Positions 24,073 to 35,124 of a DNA stretch of 64,000 nucleotides are shown here, piece after piece; position 1 is the first letter of the stretch; every line of letters starts with the position of its first letter. Location: contig CP016211.1 in NCBI GenBank assembly GCA_001931535.1, forward strand, positions 13,779,501 through 13,843,500, written 5' to 3'. The translations under genes were made by a program, and so were the position numbers. The notes beneath the pieces were generated by a model. That model was not told where the DNA came from, did no database searches, and saw nothing but the letters and a program-made list of their open reading frames with translations. This stretch comes from Minicystis rosea (GTDB lineage Bacteria; Myxococcota_A; Polyangia; Polyangiales; Polyangiaceae).

Positions 24073-25557
24073 TCAAGGTTGGATGCGCGCCACGAGGATG
24101 TCGAAGCCGCCGGCGGGGTTCAGCTTGCCTACGCCGAAGTCGGCGATGTTCGAGATGTACCCCGTCACGATGGGAAAGCCCGAGGGATCGGTGGCGACGG
24201 CGTTGACGCCGTCGGTGCCGGGACCGCCGTAGTGCCGGCTCCAGATGGGGGCGAGGTTCGTGACGTCGAAGCGGCTCACCAGGATGTCGAAATCACCGTT
24301 GCTCGTCAGGGGGGCTCCGAGGTCGACGCTGCCCATGAATTGGCCGGTCACGTAGACGGTGCCGACGCCTTGGATGCTCAAACGGGGCTTCTCCACGCCC
24401 TTCAGCGGCAGGGAGACCATGTGGCCGAGGGAGGCATCGAACCTGGCGAGGAAGCCGCCTTTGGGGAGGTCGTTGCCGCCGAAATTCGCCGTCGTCGCGT
24501 CGATGGTGCCGGCGACGATCACGGTGTTCCCGGCGCTGCCGATGGCTTGGCCCGTGGCGCCCGTGAAGCTCGTGGCGCCGACCGTGCTGCCGTCGCTGTC
24601 GAGCGTCACCAAGAACATCCCATCCGGGTTGGGCAGCGCGCCCGAGCCGAAGTTGATGGAGCCCATCATGCGGCCGGTGAACACCAGATCTCCGCCGTTC
24701 GTGAAGGTCACGCCGTCGGCGTGGGTGAGGTTGTTGCCGCCGGCCGTGAACGTGCGCGCGAAGACGTTGTTGCCCGTGCCGGGGGCGAGGCGGACGACGA
24801 AGGTGTTCTCACCCGTCGCGGTCTCCGACCCCTTGCCGAAATCGATGGGGCCGCTCCACCCGCCGGCGAGGGCGATGTCGTTGTTCACTTCGATGGCCAT
24901 GGCCTTCATCTCGAAGTAGCCAGGTCCGCCGAGCTGGTAGGGGCGGCTCCAGGTGACGTTGCCTCCGCTGCTCAGCTTGGCGACGAAGCCGCCCGATCCG
25001 AAATACGTCTGGTTGCCGATGAAGAGGCCGCTTTGATAGACGCCCGCAATGCTGGGCGCGTTGTCCGGCCCGACCGCGACGAGGATGTTCGTGCAGTTGC
25101 CGAGGCCGAAGCTCCATTGATGCTTGCCGCTCGCATCGAGCTTCATGACGAAGCAACCGGTGGAGATGTTGCCGCTCCCGAGATCGGCTTGGCCCTCGAG
25201 CATGCCGGCGACGAAGATGTCACCGTTCGATGCCACGGCGATGCTCGTGCCCACGTCGTTGCTCGCGCCGCCGAAGCGCTCGGCCCAGACGGGATCGCCC
25301 TTTTGGCAGGTGGCGCCGCAGCCGATGGGATCGAGGCTCGGCCCGAGGCCCCCGGTGCCGCCGCCGCCGCCGGTGCTGCTGCTCGTGGCGCCGCCGGTGC
25401 CGCTGCTGCTGCTGCTCGTGGTGCCGCCGCCGGAGCCGCCTGGGCCGAGGCCCGTGTTGGTGAGCTCGCCGATGCCGAGGACGAGATTGCAGCCGCCCGC
25501 GGCGAGGCCGAGGAGGCCAATGAGCGCAGGCACGCGAAGGGACGCTCGCGCGATCAT
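24073..25557 (-). CDS. Propeller-repeat lipoprotein (SBBP-like)
   Basis: A 494-aa protein. Its signal peptide has lipid Cys23 (AAGGC) followed by NLVLGIGELTNTG and a long Gly/Ser/Thr linker. The rest is a series of 50-60-aa repeats of the type WAERFGG..NDVGTSIAVASNGDIFVAG with strands ending FGxGxL, as in SBBP beta-propeller proteins. It is a clear paralog of the lipoprotein at 52091-54064 (shared NLVLG/NVVLG start and repeat unit). It is the last gene of the kinase operon: its ATG overlaps the TGA of the upstream gene by one base and has GGGGAGG in front. Extracellular, function unknown. Confidence 0.8.
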   Translation of the reverse strand: MIARASLRVPALIGLLGLAAGGCNLVLGIGELTNTGLGPGGSGGGTTSSSSSGTGGATSSSTGGGGGTGGLGPSLDPIGCGATCQKGDPVWAERFGGASNDVGTSIAVASNGDIFVAGMLEGQADLGSGNISTGCFVMKLDASGKHQWSFGLGNCTNILVAVGPDNAPSIAGVYQSGLFIGNQTYFGSGGFVAKLSSGGNVTWSRPYQLGGPGYFEMKAMAIEVNNDIALAGGWSGPIDFGKGSETATGENTFVVRLAPGTGNNVFARTFTAGGNNLTHADGVTFTNGGDLVFTGRMMGSINFGSGALPNPDGMFLVTLDSDGSTVGATSFTGATGQAIGSAGNTVIVAGTIDATTANFGGNDLPKGGFLARFDASLGHMVSLPLKGVEKPRLSIQGVGTVYVTGQFMGSVDLGAPLTSNGDFDILVSRFDVTNLAPIWSRHYGGPGTDGVNAVATDPSGFPIVTGYISNIADFGVGKLNPAGGFDILVARIQP

Positions 25558-26552
25558 CAGAACCTCCCCTGAACGAAGCCGGAGACGCCGTCGGGGCCCA
25601 CCACGGGCACGAAGCGAAGGCCGGTGGCCGGTGCCTTCTTCGACGGCGCCGTGAGCCAGAGAATGAGCCCCGTCGCCAGGCCGGCGCCGCCGGTGACGAA
25701 TCCGATGGTGGAGACGTGCGCCATCGTCGTCGCCGAGCGCCCACCATCGATGGCCGTCGAAGAGCAGCGGGTTTTATCGCCGTTCTCGCAGCCCGCCAAA
25801 GCCCCATCCCATTTCGATTTGGCCATGGCCCCGAAGGCGGAGCCCACGACGATGCCCGCGACGCCGACCGCGCCGGCCACGATGGCGCCGATGCGCTGTC
25901 CGCCGAGGCCGCTCGACGCGGGCTCGGGCGTCGGTGTCACGGGGACCGGCGCGGGCGCGGCGGAGGCCTCGTTTTCGAGCGCGGGCACCGTCACCTCGAC
26001 CGTGCCGCCTTCGAGCGCGCGCACCGATTGCTGAAAGGGCTTCTTCCCGGTCGCGGTCACCGTGATGGTGTGCGCGCCCGGATCGACGGGCACCTTGCGA
26101 TTGAAATCGGCCGCCGCCACCGGCTCGCCGTCGCGCTTCACCTCGAGCCCGGCGAGGCCCGCGGTCGCGGCGGGGATGGTGAGCGTCATCCACGGCACCT
26201 TGGCCTGGAGCGCGCTCACCTTCTGGCGCGACTGCGCTTCGCGATCGGTGCGCCCCGCGGCCTTGGCGTCGGCGGCCACTTCGGTGAAGAGCTGCCACGC
26301 GCTGCCCGCGAGCCCCGCCGATTCGTAGCACTCGGCCAGCCGATACTTGGTGCCCATGCCCGGATCGAGCTTCTGGCTCTGTTGCAAGCGCGGGCAGGCC
26401 TCGGCGTACTTGCCGGCCTTCATGAGCGCGAGGGCCTCGTCGAAGAGCTTTTGCGCGGCCTGCGCGTTCTCCTTCGAGCTCTGCGCGAGCGCGGGCACCG
26501 GAGCTGCGCACAGGCAAAGGCACATGGCGAGGGCGCTCGTCGATCGTTTCAT
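25557..26552 (-). CDS. TPR/PEGA-like periplasmic membrane protein
   Basis: A 331-aa protein. The signal peptide ends near residue 23 (ALAQ). Helical TPR-like repeats (about 28-115, FDEALALMKAGKYAEAC) are followed by a PEGA-like beta domain (about 120-200, LEVKRDGEPVAAADFNRKVPVDPG), a Pro/Ala hinge and two hydrophobic segments (about 220-245 and 280-300). This TPR-PEGA-TM layout is common beside Ser/Thr kinases in myxobacteria. It starts 42 bases after the kinase stop and overlaps the propeller lipoprotein by one base, so all three should be one operon. Confidence 0.8.
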   Translation of the reverse strand: MKRSTSALAMCLCLCAAPVPALAQSSKENAQAAQKLFDEALALMKAGKYAEACPRLQQSQKLDPGMGTKYRLAECYESAGLAGSAWQLFTEVAADAKAAGRTDREAQSRQKVSALQAKVPWMTLTIPAATAGLAGLEVKRDGEPVAAADFNRKVPVDPGAHTITVTATGKKPFQQSVRALEGGTVEVTVPALENEASAAPAPVPVTPTPEPASSGLGGQRIGAIVAGAVGVAGIVVGSAFGAMAKSKWDGALAGCENGDKTRCSSTAIDGGRSATTMAHVSTIGFVTGGAGLATGLILWLTAPSKKAPATGLRFVPVVGPDGVSGFVQGRF

Positions 26553-26594
26553 CTCGGTCCCCTACGCTCCTTCAAGCGATGTCCGCGAGGGAGT

Positions 26595-28184
<1,590 letters not shown>

Positions 28185-28265
28185 CCCCGCGCAGCCCTCA
28201 CCCGTGTCATGCGGCGATCACGATTACCGCAGCGCCGCCGCGCCGTCGAGCGCCGCGGCGGGCCG

Positions 28266-30200
28266 CTACTTCTTCCCCCAATCCGTCCTCGGCCGGCCCG
28301 GAGGCGTGATGTTCGGCATCACGTGGTACGTGGCGCGCGCCAGATCGGGCATCGGCCAGCAGGCCTGCTCGCCGAGGTTGTTCTGCTCGTCGGGATCGTC
28401 GAGCACGTTGAAGCAGTGATATTCGTTGTCCCACTCGCGCGCTTCCATCTTGAGCGGGCCTTGCATCATGCCCCAGTTGCGGAAGGCGCACTCCCAGAGC
28501 CACGTGCAGTTGGTGAGCGGCACCGGCTCGATGGTGCGCTCGCGGCGCGTGAGCGGGTGGCCCATCATGCGCGCGCGGAACGGGGCGAAGGTGGGGTCGT
28601 CCCAGATGCCGAGCAGATCGTGGAAGGTGGTGGCGAGATCGAGGTGCCAGACCAGCTCGTTCTTCGCGGCCTCGAGGCTGGCTCGTTCCTCGGGCGCGAG
28701 CGTGCCCTCGGGCGCGTCGATGAAGCCGGGGACGTGGATCTCTTCGTCGTAAAGCGAGCTCGTGTGACCGAGCTGCCAGTGCTCGCGGAAGGCCTCGCCG
28801 TGATCCGACGTGTAGACGATGACGGTGCGCTTGCCCGCCTCCGAGGCGCGCACGTGCTGCACGAGGCGCGAGACGGCGAGGTCCGAGAAGTAGACGACGT
28901 CCTTGTAGTAGTTCTTGAAGATCTCGTTCTTCTCGGCGCTCTTGTCCATCTCCGCCGGTTGGAAGGGCGCGTGCTCCTCGTCGTAGACGTAGGGGAAATG
29001 AACGTTGGAGTAGTGCACGACCGCGAAGAACGGCTCGCGCAGCTCGCTCCACTGCTGGATGGCCCGATCGGTGACGAGCGCGTCGTAGGCGCCGGCGTCG
29101 AGATCGGCCTGCGTGTCCAGCTCGGTGGCCACGGCGCGGTGCGAGACGGGGATGTCTTGCACGTAGAGGCGCGCGTTGCCGAACATGAGGTTTTGGCTGG
29201 TCCAATACGCGGTGTCGTAGCCGGCCGCGTGCGCGTAATCCCAGATGAGCGGCACCGAGTGGAGGAGCTCGCGCGACTCCGTCGGACGCACGCCGGACCA
29301 GAGGTTCGAGATGGAGATGGCCGTCGTCGACGCGTTGGACCGGAGCTGCAGGAGCGGCAGCCGGTTCGGCATGATCGGGTTCGTGTACCGCGTCGCGAGC
29401 TGGCAATCGGGGTCGTATTCGATGCAGGTGACGTCCGCGCGCTGGCTCTCTTGGAGGATGAAGAGCACGTTGCGCGGGCGCGCCGGCTTCGCCGCGAGGC
29501 GCGGCACCGGCATGGGCGCGCGGCGCTGCACGCGCAGATCGGGCGAGTCGTGCGTGATGCCGAGGTTCTCTCGGATCAGCGCGCCGACGCTGTGGAAATA
29601 GATCATGTCGAACGGCGTCGACTGCAGCGTCCGGTAGCTGACCGGGATCGTGCCCACCGCATAGACGAGGCCCGGCACGATGAACGCCGTCACCCGCGCA
29701 GGCCAGCGCGGCGCGCGCACGAAGCGGCGCGCAGCCACCAAGAGCCCCACGCCGAGCGCGCAGGCCCACACGAGATGCGCGAGCACACGCGGCTCCGAGA
29801 GCGGGAGCGTGCCCAGGATCGACCACGCGATCGACTTCGAATGAATCTGCCCGTCCATGGACAGGTAGATGTTGTAGAAGGCGTGAAACCCGCCCTCGAC
29901 GCCCATCGCCAGCGTGAAGAGCACGAGGAACACGCCGCCCATCACCCGCGCAAGCGGCCCGCGCCGGCGCGACGCGGCGTAAAGCAGCACGCCCCAGAAG
30001 ATCAGCGACTCGACGATCGACGCCGCATAGCCCTTCTTGTGCGGCCCATCGAAGCCGCGGATGTAATGCGCGCGCCGGAGGACATCGGTGCTGACGACCC
30101 AAATCGTCGGCCCGAAAAGCAACGCCACACCGGCCAGGATACGGCGGCGGCGAATCTGACGGCGCTTTTGCTTCGCGCGAGGCGCGGACGTCTCATTCAT
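28266..30200 (-). CDS. Membrane sulfatase/LTA-synthase-like phosphotransferase
   Basis: A 644-aa protein. The first 200 residues hold about five membrane spans; from about residue 235 there is an extracytoplasmic alkaline-phosphatase-superfamily domain. Visible motifs are NVLFILQES (metal-binding Glu), NASTTAIS (candidate nucleophile Thr) and SDHGEAFREH (metal Asp/His) followed by LGHTSSLYDEEIHVP. Related enzymes transfer glycerol-phosphate or phosphoethanolamine or hydrolyse sulfate esters on envelope glycans; the substrate cannot be read from sequence. It is a tandem paralog of the gene at 30713-32686, sharing the ending pattern LTNCTWLWECAFRNWGMM versus LTNCSGIWGCAFRNWGMM. Confidence 0.85.
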   Translation of the reverse strand: MNETSAPRAKQKRRQIRRRRILAGVALLFGPTIWVVSTDVLRRAHYIRGFDGPHKKGYAASIVESLIFWGVLLYAASRRRGPLARVMGGVFLVLFTLAMGVEGGFHAFYNIYLSMDGQIHSKSIAWSILGTLPLSEPRVLAHLVWACALGVGLLVAARRFVRAPRWPARVTAFIVPGLVYAVGTIPVSYRTLQSTPFDMIYFHSVGALIRENLGITHDSPDLRVQRRAPMPVPRLAAKPARPRNVLFILQESQRADVTCIEYDPDCQLATRYTNPIMPNRLPLLQLRSNASTTAISISNLWSGVRPTESRELLHSVPLIWDYAHAAGYDTAYWTSQNLMFGNARLYVQDIPVSHRAVATELDTQADLDAGAYDALVTDRAIQQWSELREPFFAVVHYSNVHFPYVYDEEHAPFQPAEMDKSAEKNEIFKNYYKDVVYFSDLAVSRLVQHVRASEAGKRTVIVYTSDHGEAFREHWQLGHTSSLYDEEIHVPGFIDAPEGTLAPEERASLEAAKNELVWHLDLATTFHDLLGIWDDPTFAPFRARMMGHPLTRRERTIEPVPLTNCTWLWECAFRNWGMMQGPLKMEAREWDNEYHCFNVLDDPDEQNNLGEQACWPMPDLARATYHVMPNITPPGRPRTDWGKK

Positions 30201-30390
30201 GGGGCCGATGGTTCTGTGCTCGTGTCCCGAGGAGACGAACGGAAGGTGCGAAGCGGCGAAACATCATGCGGGCGCGGGGCGATGTATACGTCTCCCCTCG
30301 CGGCGGACGCTAGGCCCGAAGCAGCGAAACGTGCCCGCCAGCGAGCGTGAATCGCACACCGCGACGGGTGTCCTCCACACCTCCTCCGAC

Positions 30391-30683
30391 GCGATCCACG
30401 CCAGACCCGAAGCGGGTGGATCGCGGGACGGTGGGACCCTGACGGCTGGGCCCGCAGGGCAGCGGGGGTGCAGGTCGTCACGTTTCTCGATGCGATCAAC
30501 GCCAGACCCGAAGCGGGTGGATCGCGGGATGGTGGGGCCCCGACGGCTTGGTCTGCAGGGCAGCGGGGGCGCAGGTCGTCACGTTTCTCGATGCGATCAA
30601 CGCCAGGCCCGAAGTGGCGAAACCTGCTCGTCAGCGCGGGTGGATCGCGGGGTGGTGGGGCCCCGACGGCTTTGCCGGCGGGG
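30391..30683. repeat. Three 101-bp tandem repeats in a 512-bp intergenic region
   Basis: Units begin GCGATCCACG/GCGATCAACG at 30391, 30492 and 30593, exactly 101 bases apart. Each carries GCCAGACCCGAAG (or GCCAGGCCCGAAG), GGGTGGATCGCGGG and GGTGGGGCCCCGACGG. The third unit has an insert (GTGGCGAAACC...) after CCCGAAG. A degenerate piece (TAGGCCCGAAGCAGCGAAAC) is at 30311. The same element recurs near 38.9 kb. The rest of 30201-30712 shows no gene. Confidence 0.8.
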
Positions 30684-30707
30684 CGGCGGGGGCGCGTGCC
30701 CCCGCCG
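30684..30707 (-). terminator. Terminator hairpin after the second sulfatase-like gene
   Basis: CGGCGGGGGC / GCCCCCGCCG, a perfect 10-bp stem with a four-base loop, begins six bases after the stop of the minus-strand gene at 30713. No T-run follows. Confidence 0.6.
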
Positions 30708-30712
30708 TGTAA

Positions 30713-32686
30713 CTAATGCGCGTTGGGCAGGCCCCCATACACGCGGTCCGCCAGGGTGGATAGATCGCCGCAGGCGGCGGGGCCGAGATCGTGCTCTTCG
30801 CGCGGGTCGGTGAGGACGTCGTAGCAGTGCCACTGGTTGTCCCACTCGCGGCCTTCCAGCTTCTTCGAGCCGCGCATCATCCCCCAGTTGCGGAAGGCGC
30901 AGCCCCAGATGCCGGAGCAGTTGGTGAGGTCCAGCGTCGCGGTCGGGCGGTCCTTGCGGAGGAGGCTCGAGCCCACCATCGCGGCGCGCTGGCGCGCGAG
31001 CGCGGGCGTGTCCCAGAGGCCGAGGAGATCGAGGATGGTCGGCGTCACGTCGGTGTGGAAGGCGAGCTGCTCGCGCGCGGCGCCGAGGGCTGCGGCCTCT
31101 TCGTCGGTGAGCGTGCCGGGAGGCGCGTCGATCCAGAAGGGGACGTGGATCTCTTCATCCAAGACGGCGCCCGTGTGGCCGAGCTGGCCGTGCTCGCGGA
31201 AGGCCTCGCCGTGATCGGAGGTGAAGACGATGACCGTGCGATCGCCGAAGGGCTGCTTGCGGATCCAGCGGATCATCTCGCCGATGGTCCGGTCCTGGAG
31301 GAAGACCGCGTTCTTGTAGTAGTTGCGGTACGCCTCGTTGTCGCTCGGCGCCTTGCTCTCGAGCGAAGGTTGGAACGGCGACACCGCGGGATCGACGCGA
31401 TAGGGCACGTGGGTGTTGCCGTAGTGGACGACGCCCAGGAAGGGCTCGTGCATGGTCGGCATCTCGTGCTGCACGCGCGCGTTGAGCAGCTCGTCCTTGC
31501 CGCCGAGATCGATGTCGGCGAGCGGATCGAGATCGGTCGCGCCGCACTGGTGATCCGTGGGCAGGTCCTGCACGAAGAGGCGCGAGTTGGCGAACATCAT
31601 GTGGTGGCTCGTCCAGTACGCGTTGTCGACGCCCGCGGCCTTGGCGTAGTCGTAGACGAGCGGCGCCGAGTGCAGCGCCTCGCGGCTCGCGGAAGGCTGC
31701 AAGCCGGACCAGAGGACGGCGAGCTGAATGGCCGTCGTCGAGGAGTTCGAGCGCGCCTGCAGGAGCGGATAGCGCTTGGGCGCGGCGGCGTTGGCCTCGG
31801 GCGCGTTGGGGCACGTCTCGGCGTAGGCCGAGCAGTGCGCGTCGGAGCGGACGCTCTCGGTGAGGATGAAGACCACGTTGCGCTTCCGCGCGGGCGCCGG
31901 CGTGAGCGCGGGGAGCTTCACCGGCGTGCGCAGGCCGGGCCGGATTTGCGCGGTGGTGCGCACGCCCGTGAGCTGCTTGATGAGGCCGCCGATGGCGTGG
32001 AAATAGATGACGTCCGGTGTCGAGGCCTGCACCTTCCGGTACGAGCAGGGGATGAGGAACACCGCGACCACGGCCGCCGGCATCACGAGCCGCGCCGCCG
32101 TCGCCGGGCGGCCGCGCACCGGGCGGAGGAAGGCGCGCCCGATCCACACCAGCGCCGCCGCGAGGAAGAGCGGCGGCAGGTTGGAGAGGAGGAAGTTCTT
32201 CCCATCCGCCTTGAGCTGATGCGCGAGGCTCGCGCCGAGCGAGGTGCCGAACAGCGTGGCGTCGAGGTTGAGATAGATGGAGTACTGCCGGTGGAAGTAG
32301 ATCTGCGACCCCATGGCCACCGTGGCCAGGATCACGAAGATCACCGCCGCCACCCAACGCAGCACGCCTCGTCGCGCCGACGCCGTGTAGAGCAGCACAC
32401 CCCAGAGGAGCGCGCTCTCGATCATGGCGGCCGCGTAGCTCGCCAGGTACTTCGGGCCGAGATCGAGGAGCCGGCCGCCGCGAATGCCCGCGTCGACGAG
32501 CACCACGAGCAGGATGGGCACCATGAGCAGCAGCGGCGCGAACCGCCGGCGTGTGCGCGCCAGCGCACGCAGGCGCGCGAAGCGCGGTGTGCCAGCCGAA
32601 GGCGGGCCGGAGGAGACGTCGGCGTCGACCTGATCGATCGCGGGGAGCGTCCGAGGCTCGTTGATCGGGTAATTCTTGGTCGTCAC
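30713..32686 (-). CDS. Membrane sulfatase/LTA-synthase-like phosphotransferase, second copy
   Basis: A 657-aa protein. A cytoplasmic start of about 50 residues is followed by about five membrane spans to residue 220, then the alkaline-phosphatase-superfamily domain: NVVFILTESVRSD (metal Glu), NSSTTAIQ (candidate nucleophile Thr), SDHGEAFREH and LGHTGAVLDEEIHVP. It shares these and the C-terminal AFRNWGMM block with the gene at 28266, so the two arose by duplication but have diverged widely. The start is GTG at 32686. Likely role: modification of a surface or envelope glycan; substrate unknown. Confidence 0.85.
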   Translation of the reverse strand: MTTKNYPINEPRTLPAIDQVDADVSSGPPSAGTPRFARLRALARTRRRFAPLLLMVPILLVVLVDAGIRGGRLLDLGPKYLASYAAAMIESALLWGVLLYTASARRGVLRWVAAVIFVILATVAMGSQIYFHRQYSIYLNLDATLFGTSLGASLAHQLKADGKNFLLSNLPPLFLAAALVWIGRAFLRPVRGRPATAARLVMPAAVVAVFLIPCSYRKVQASTPDVIYFHAIGGLIKQLTGVRTTAQIRPGLRTPVKLPALTPAPARKRNVVFILTESVRSDAHCSAYAETCPNAPEANAAAPKRYPLLQARSNSSTTAIQLAVLWSGLQPSASREALHSAPLVYDYAKAAGVDNAYWTSHHMMFANSRLFVQDLPTDHQCGATDLDPLADIDLGGKDELLNARVQHEMPTMHEPFLGVVHYGNTHVPYRVDPAVSPFQPSLESKAPSDNEAYRNYYKNAVFLQDRTIGEMIRWIRKQPFGDRTVIVFTSDHGEAFREHGQLGHTGAVLDEEIHVPFWIDAPPGTLTDEEAAALGAAREQLAFHTDVTPTILDLLGLWDTPALARQRAAMVGSSLLRKDRPTATLDLTNCSGIWGCAFRNWGMMRGSKKLEGREWDNQWHCYDVLTDPREEHDLGPAACGDLSTLADRVYGGLPNAH

Positions 32687-32754
32687 GGCGAAAGCGGCGG
32701 GATTCTAACCCGAGGTGGCCCCTCGATGGCGAGCGGGTGACGAGGTCGCGGCGG

Positions 32755-33897
32755 ATGGTTGACACGGAGCCGCCCGCGAGGAAAGGGGAGCGCGTGACGT
32801 CTGCCTCTCCTGAGCATCGCGAAGAAGCCGCCCGTCTCGGCGCCGACCTCGAGGCGGCGCTCGTTCGCGAGCTGCGCGCGACCTACGACGAGCTGAACTA
32901 CAATTTCTTCCGCCGCCGCCTCGCGCCCGCGGCCATCGAGCTCTCCGACGTGGCCTCGCGGCTCGGCCGTTGGGTGCCCGACGTGCGCACCATCGAGATC
33001 GCGCGCCGCCTGGTCCTGACGCAACCCTGGGGGGTGGTCGTCGAAGTGCTGAAGCACGAGATGGCTCACCAATTCGTGCACGAGGTGCTCCAGAAGACCG
33101 ACGAAACCGCCCACGGTCCAGCGTTTCGTGATCTCTGCGAGCGCCTCGGCATCGACGGTAGCGCCTCCGGGCTGCCCCCGGAGAACGGCGGCGCGTCGGA
33201 CGAGGACGCCCGCGTGCTCGCACGCATCGCCAAGCTCCTCGCCTTGGCCGAGAGCGCCAACGTGAACGAAGCGCAGGCCGCGATGAACGCCGCCCAAAAG
33301 CTGATGCTCAAATACAACCTGGAGAGCATCAGCAGCGGCAAGCGCGCGGGCGCCTACGCGTTCCGCCACCTGGGCAAGCCCACCGGCCGCGTGACGGAGC
33401 ACGAGCGCCTCCTCGGCGCGATCCTCGGCAACCACTTCTTCGTCGAGGTGATCTGGGTCCCCGTCTACCGGCCGGCCGAGGGCAAGCGCGGCAGCGTCCT
33501 CGAGGTCTGCGGCACGCCCGCCAACCTGGAGATGGCGGCCTACGTGCACGCGTTCCTGAGCCACACCTCCGAGCAGCTCTGGATCGATCACAAACGGGAG
33601 CGGCGCATCCGCGGCGACCGTGATCGCCGCACGTTCCTCTCCGGCGTGATGCTGGGCTTCTTGGAGAAGCTCAACGCCCAGCGCGTCGAGAACAAAGAGA
33701 AGGGCCTCATCTGGGTGGGCGACGCCGATCTGGAGGGCTTCTATCGCAAGCGCCACCCGCGCATCGTCCAGGTGCGCCACAGCGGGCAGCGCCGCACCGA
33801 GGCCCACCTCCACGGCCGCGCCGCCGGCCGCAACATCGTGCTCCACAAGCCGGTGCAAGGCGGGCCGTCGGGCGGCGTGAAGCTCCTCGGCCGGTAG
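32755..33897 (+). CDS. SprT-like metalloprotease fused to DUF2786
   Basis: A 380-aa cytoplasmic protein. Residues 30-140 form an SprT-like domain with zinc motif HEMAH (101-105) and a likely third ligand, His120 in TAHGPAF. Residues about 148-190 match DUF2786 (LARIAKLLALAESANVNEAQAAM), with the family's C-terminal part after. Eukaryotic SprT relatives cleave DNA-protein crosslinks; the bacterial role is unproven. ATG 32755 is the longest start; GTG 32794, preceded by GGGGAG, is a strong alternative. It is divergent from the sulfatase-like gene across 68 bases. Confidence 0.85.
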   Translation: MVDTEPPARKGERVTSASPEHREEAARLGADLEAALVRELRATYDELNYNFFRRRLAPAAIELSDVASRLGRWVPDVRTIEIARRLVLTQPWGVVVEVLKHEMAHQFVHEVLQKTDETAHGPAFRDLCERLGIDGSASGLPPENGGASDEDARVLARIAKLLALAESANVNEAQAAMNAAQKLMLKYNLESISSGKRAGAYAFRHLGKPTGRVTEHERLLGAILGNHFFVEVIWVPVYRPAEGKRGSVLEVCGTPANLEMAAYVHAFLSHTSEQLWIDHKRERRIRGDRDRRTFLSGVMLGFLEKLNAQRVENKEKGLIWVGDADLEGFYRKRHPRIVQVRHSGQRRTEAHLHGRAAGRNIVLHKPVQGGPSGGVKLLGR

Positions 33898-33919
33898 CAC
33901 CAAACGCCCCGGAGGCCTC

Positions 33920-34027
33920 GTGCTCGGTGTCCCGGCGCAGGCGTTCGTCAGCGCGGTGCTCCTCGCGCTGCTCGGCGTCGCGGTGACGCTGGAGCGCCGT
34001 CGAGCCCCCGCGTTCGCGGCGACGTGA
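33920..34027 (+). CDS. Possible 35-aa single-span membrane peptide
   Basis: GTG 33920 has a near-ideal ribosome site (GGAGG at 33911-33915, four bases before). It opens a 35-codon frame with one hydrophobic segment (FVSAVLLALLGVAVTL) followed by ERRRAP. Hydrophobic span plus arginines matches both small membrane proteins and MYXO-CTERM-like sorting tails, so it could be a real peptide or a remnant tail. It lies 22 bases after the SprT-like gene on the same strand. There is no homology evidence. Confidence 0.35.
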   Translation: MLGVPAQAFVSAVLLALLGVAVTLERRRAPAFAAT

Positions 34028-34104
34028 CGAGCGATCTCGGGGCGCGGGCCGCGCGGCGCGCACGCGCTCCTCGCCGCCTGTGAAGCATGTAAGCTCGCGG
34101 CTCG

Positions 34105-35124
34105 ATGCGAATCCGATGGGCATGGATCACCACGAGCGTGCTCCTCGTGACCACCTCTTGTGCCGCCGAGCGCACGCCTCCGACCATCGTCGCGGCCCCG
34201 GCGGCGGCCCCCGCGGCTTCCGCGGGGTCGGCTCCGGTCGAGCCGCGCCCGAAGGCGCCCAGCAAAGGCTTCTTCGACGCGACGCCCGACAGCTTCGACG
34301 ACGATCCCTCGCTCCCCGCCGGCACCGTGCGCGTCGCCGTCGTGGACGCCGACGGCAACCCGATGCCGCGCGCGGTCGTCCTCTTCGAGACGGTGATCGT
34401 GCGCGCGGCCAGCGCCGGGCTCGATGTGATCGCGAAGGAGACCGCCGTCGCCGACGACAAGGGCACGGCGATCTTCCGCAAGCGAAGCGTCGACCCCGGC
34501 CATCACCACGTGGCGAGCACGTGGCGGGGCGACGGCACCTTCTCCGTCAGGCCCTTCACGCTCGATGCGAACGCCGGCAAGCGCGTGGTCCTGCACGCCT
34601 ACGAGACGGTGCGCGCGGTCGAGCAGAGCAGCATGGCGATGCAGACGGCCATCTTCCTCTCGGTCCGCGCGGACACGATCGACCTCGAGGTCCTCCACCG
34701 GATCGTCAACCTGGGGCGCACCGCGTGGGTGCCGGCGAACGTGCGCGTCGCGTTCCCGCCCAACGTCAGCGACTTCTTCGTCTCCGATCTGGGCATGCCC
34801 GTGCGGCTCGCCGAGATCTCGCCTGCCGGCTTTTCGCTCGTCGGTACCGTCCCGCCGGGCACGCAGGAGCTCGGGTATCACTACCGCGTCCCGCGGGATC
34901 GGAGCGGCTCGCAGCGGCTCGTCCTGGACCTGCCGCCGCGCAACGCCATGGTGCGGGTCATCCTGGATGCGGGCGGGCCCGCGCGGCTCGAGGTCGCCGA
35001 GTTCTCCAAGGCCAAGGCGAAGGTCTCGGAGGGAAAGGCGATGCTCATCGCGGAGCGCGTGGCCGAGCCGGGGACGCCGGGCGTGAAGACCGTGGACATC
35101 ACCCTTGCCGGGGACCCGCGCTGA
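34105..35124 (+). CDS. Hypothetical lipoprotein with Ig-like N-terminal domain
   Basis: A 339-aa protein. Its signal peptide has lipid Cys19 (TTSC), followed by an Ala/Pro linker. Residues about 72-160 look like a carboxypeptidase-regulatory/Ig-like sandwich (GTVRVAVVDADGNPMPRAVV); the next 180 are beta-rich (FFVSDLGMPVRLAEIS, GTQELGYHYRVPRD). The product should face the periplasm or outside; function unknown. ATG 34105 is the only start giving a signal. It is followed by the 42-bp repeat array. Confidence 0.75.
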   Translation: MRIRWAWITTSVLLVTTSCAAERTPPTIVAAPAAAPAASAGSAPVEPRPKAPSKGFFDATPDSFDDDPSLPAGTVRVAVVDADGNPMPRAVVLFETVIVRAASAGLDVIAKETAVADDKGTAIFRKRSVDPGHHHVASTWRGDGTFSVRPFTLDANAGKRVVLHAYETVRAVEQSSMAMQTAIFLSVRADTIDLEVLHRIVNLGRTAWVPANVRVAFPPNVSDFFVSDLGMPVRLAEISPAGFSLVGTVPPGTQELGYHYRVPRDRSGSQRLVLDLPPRNAMVRVILDAGGPARLEVAEFSKAKAKVSEGKAMLIAERVAEPGTPGVKTVDITLAGDPR

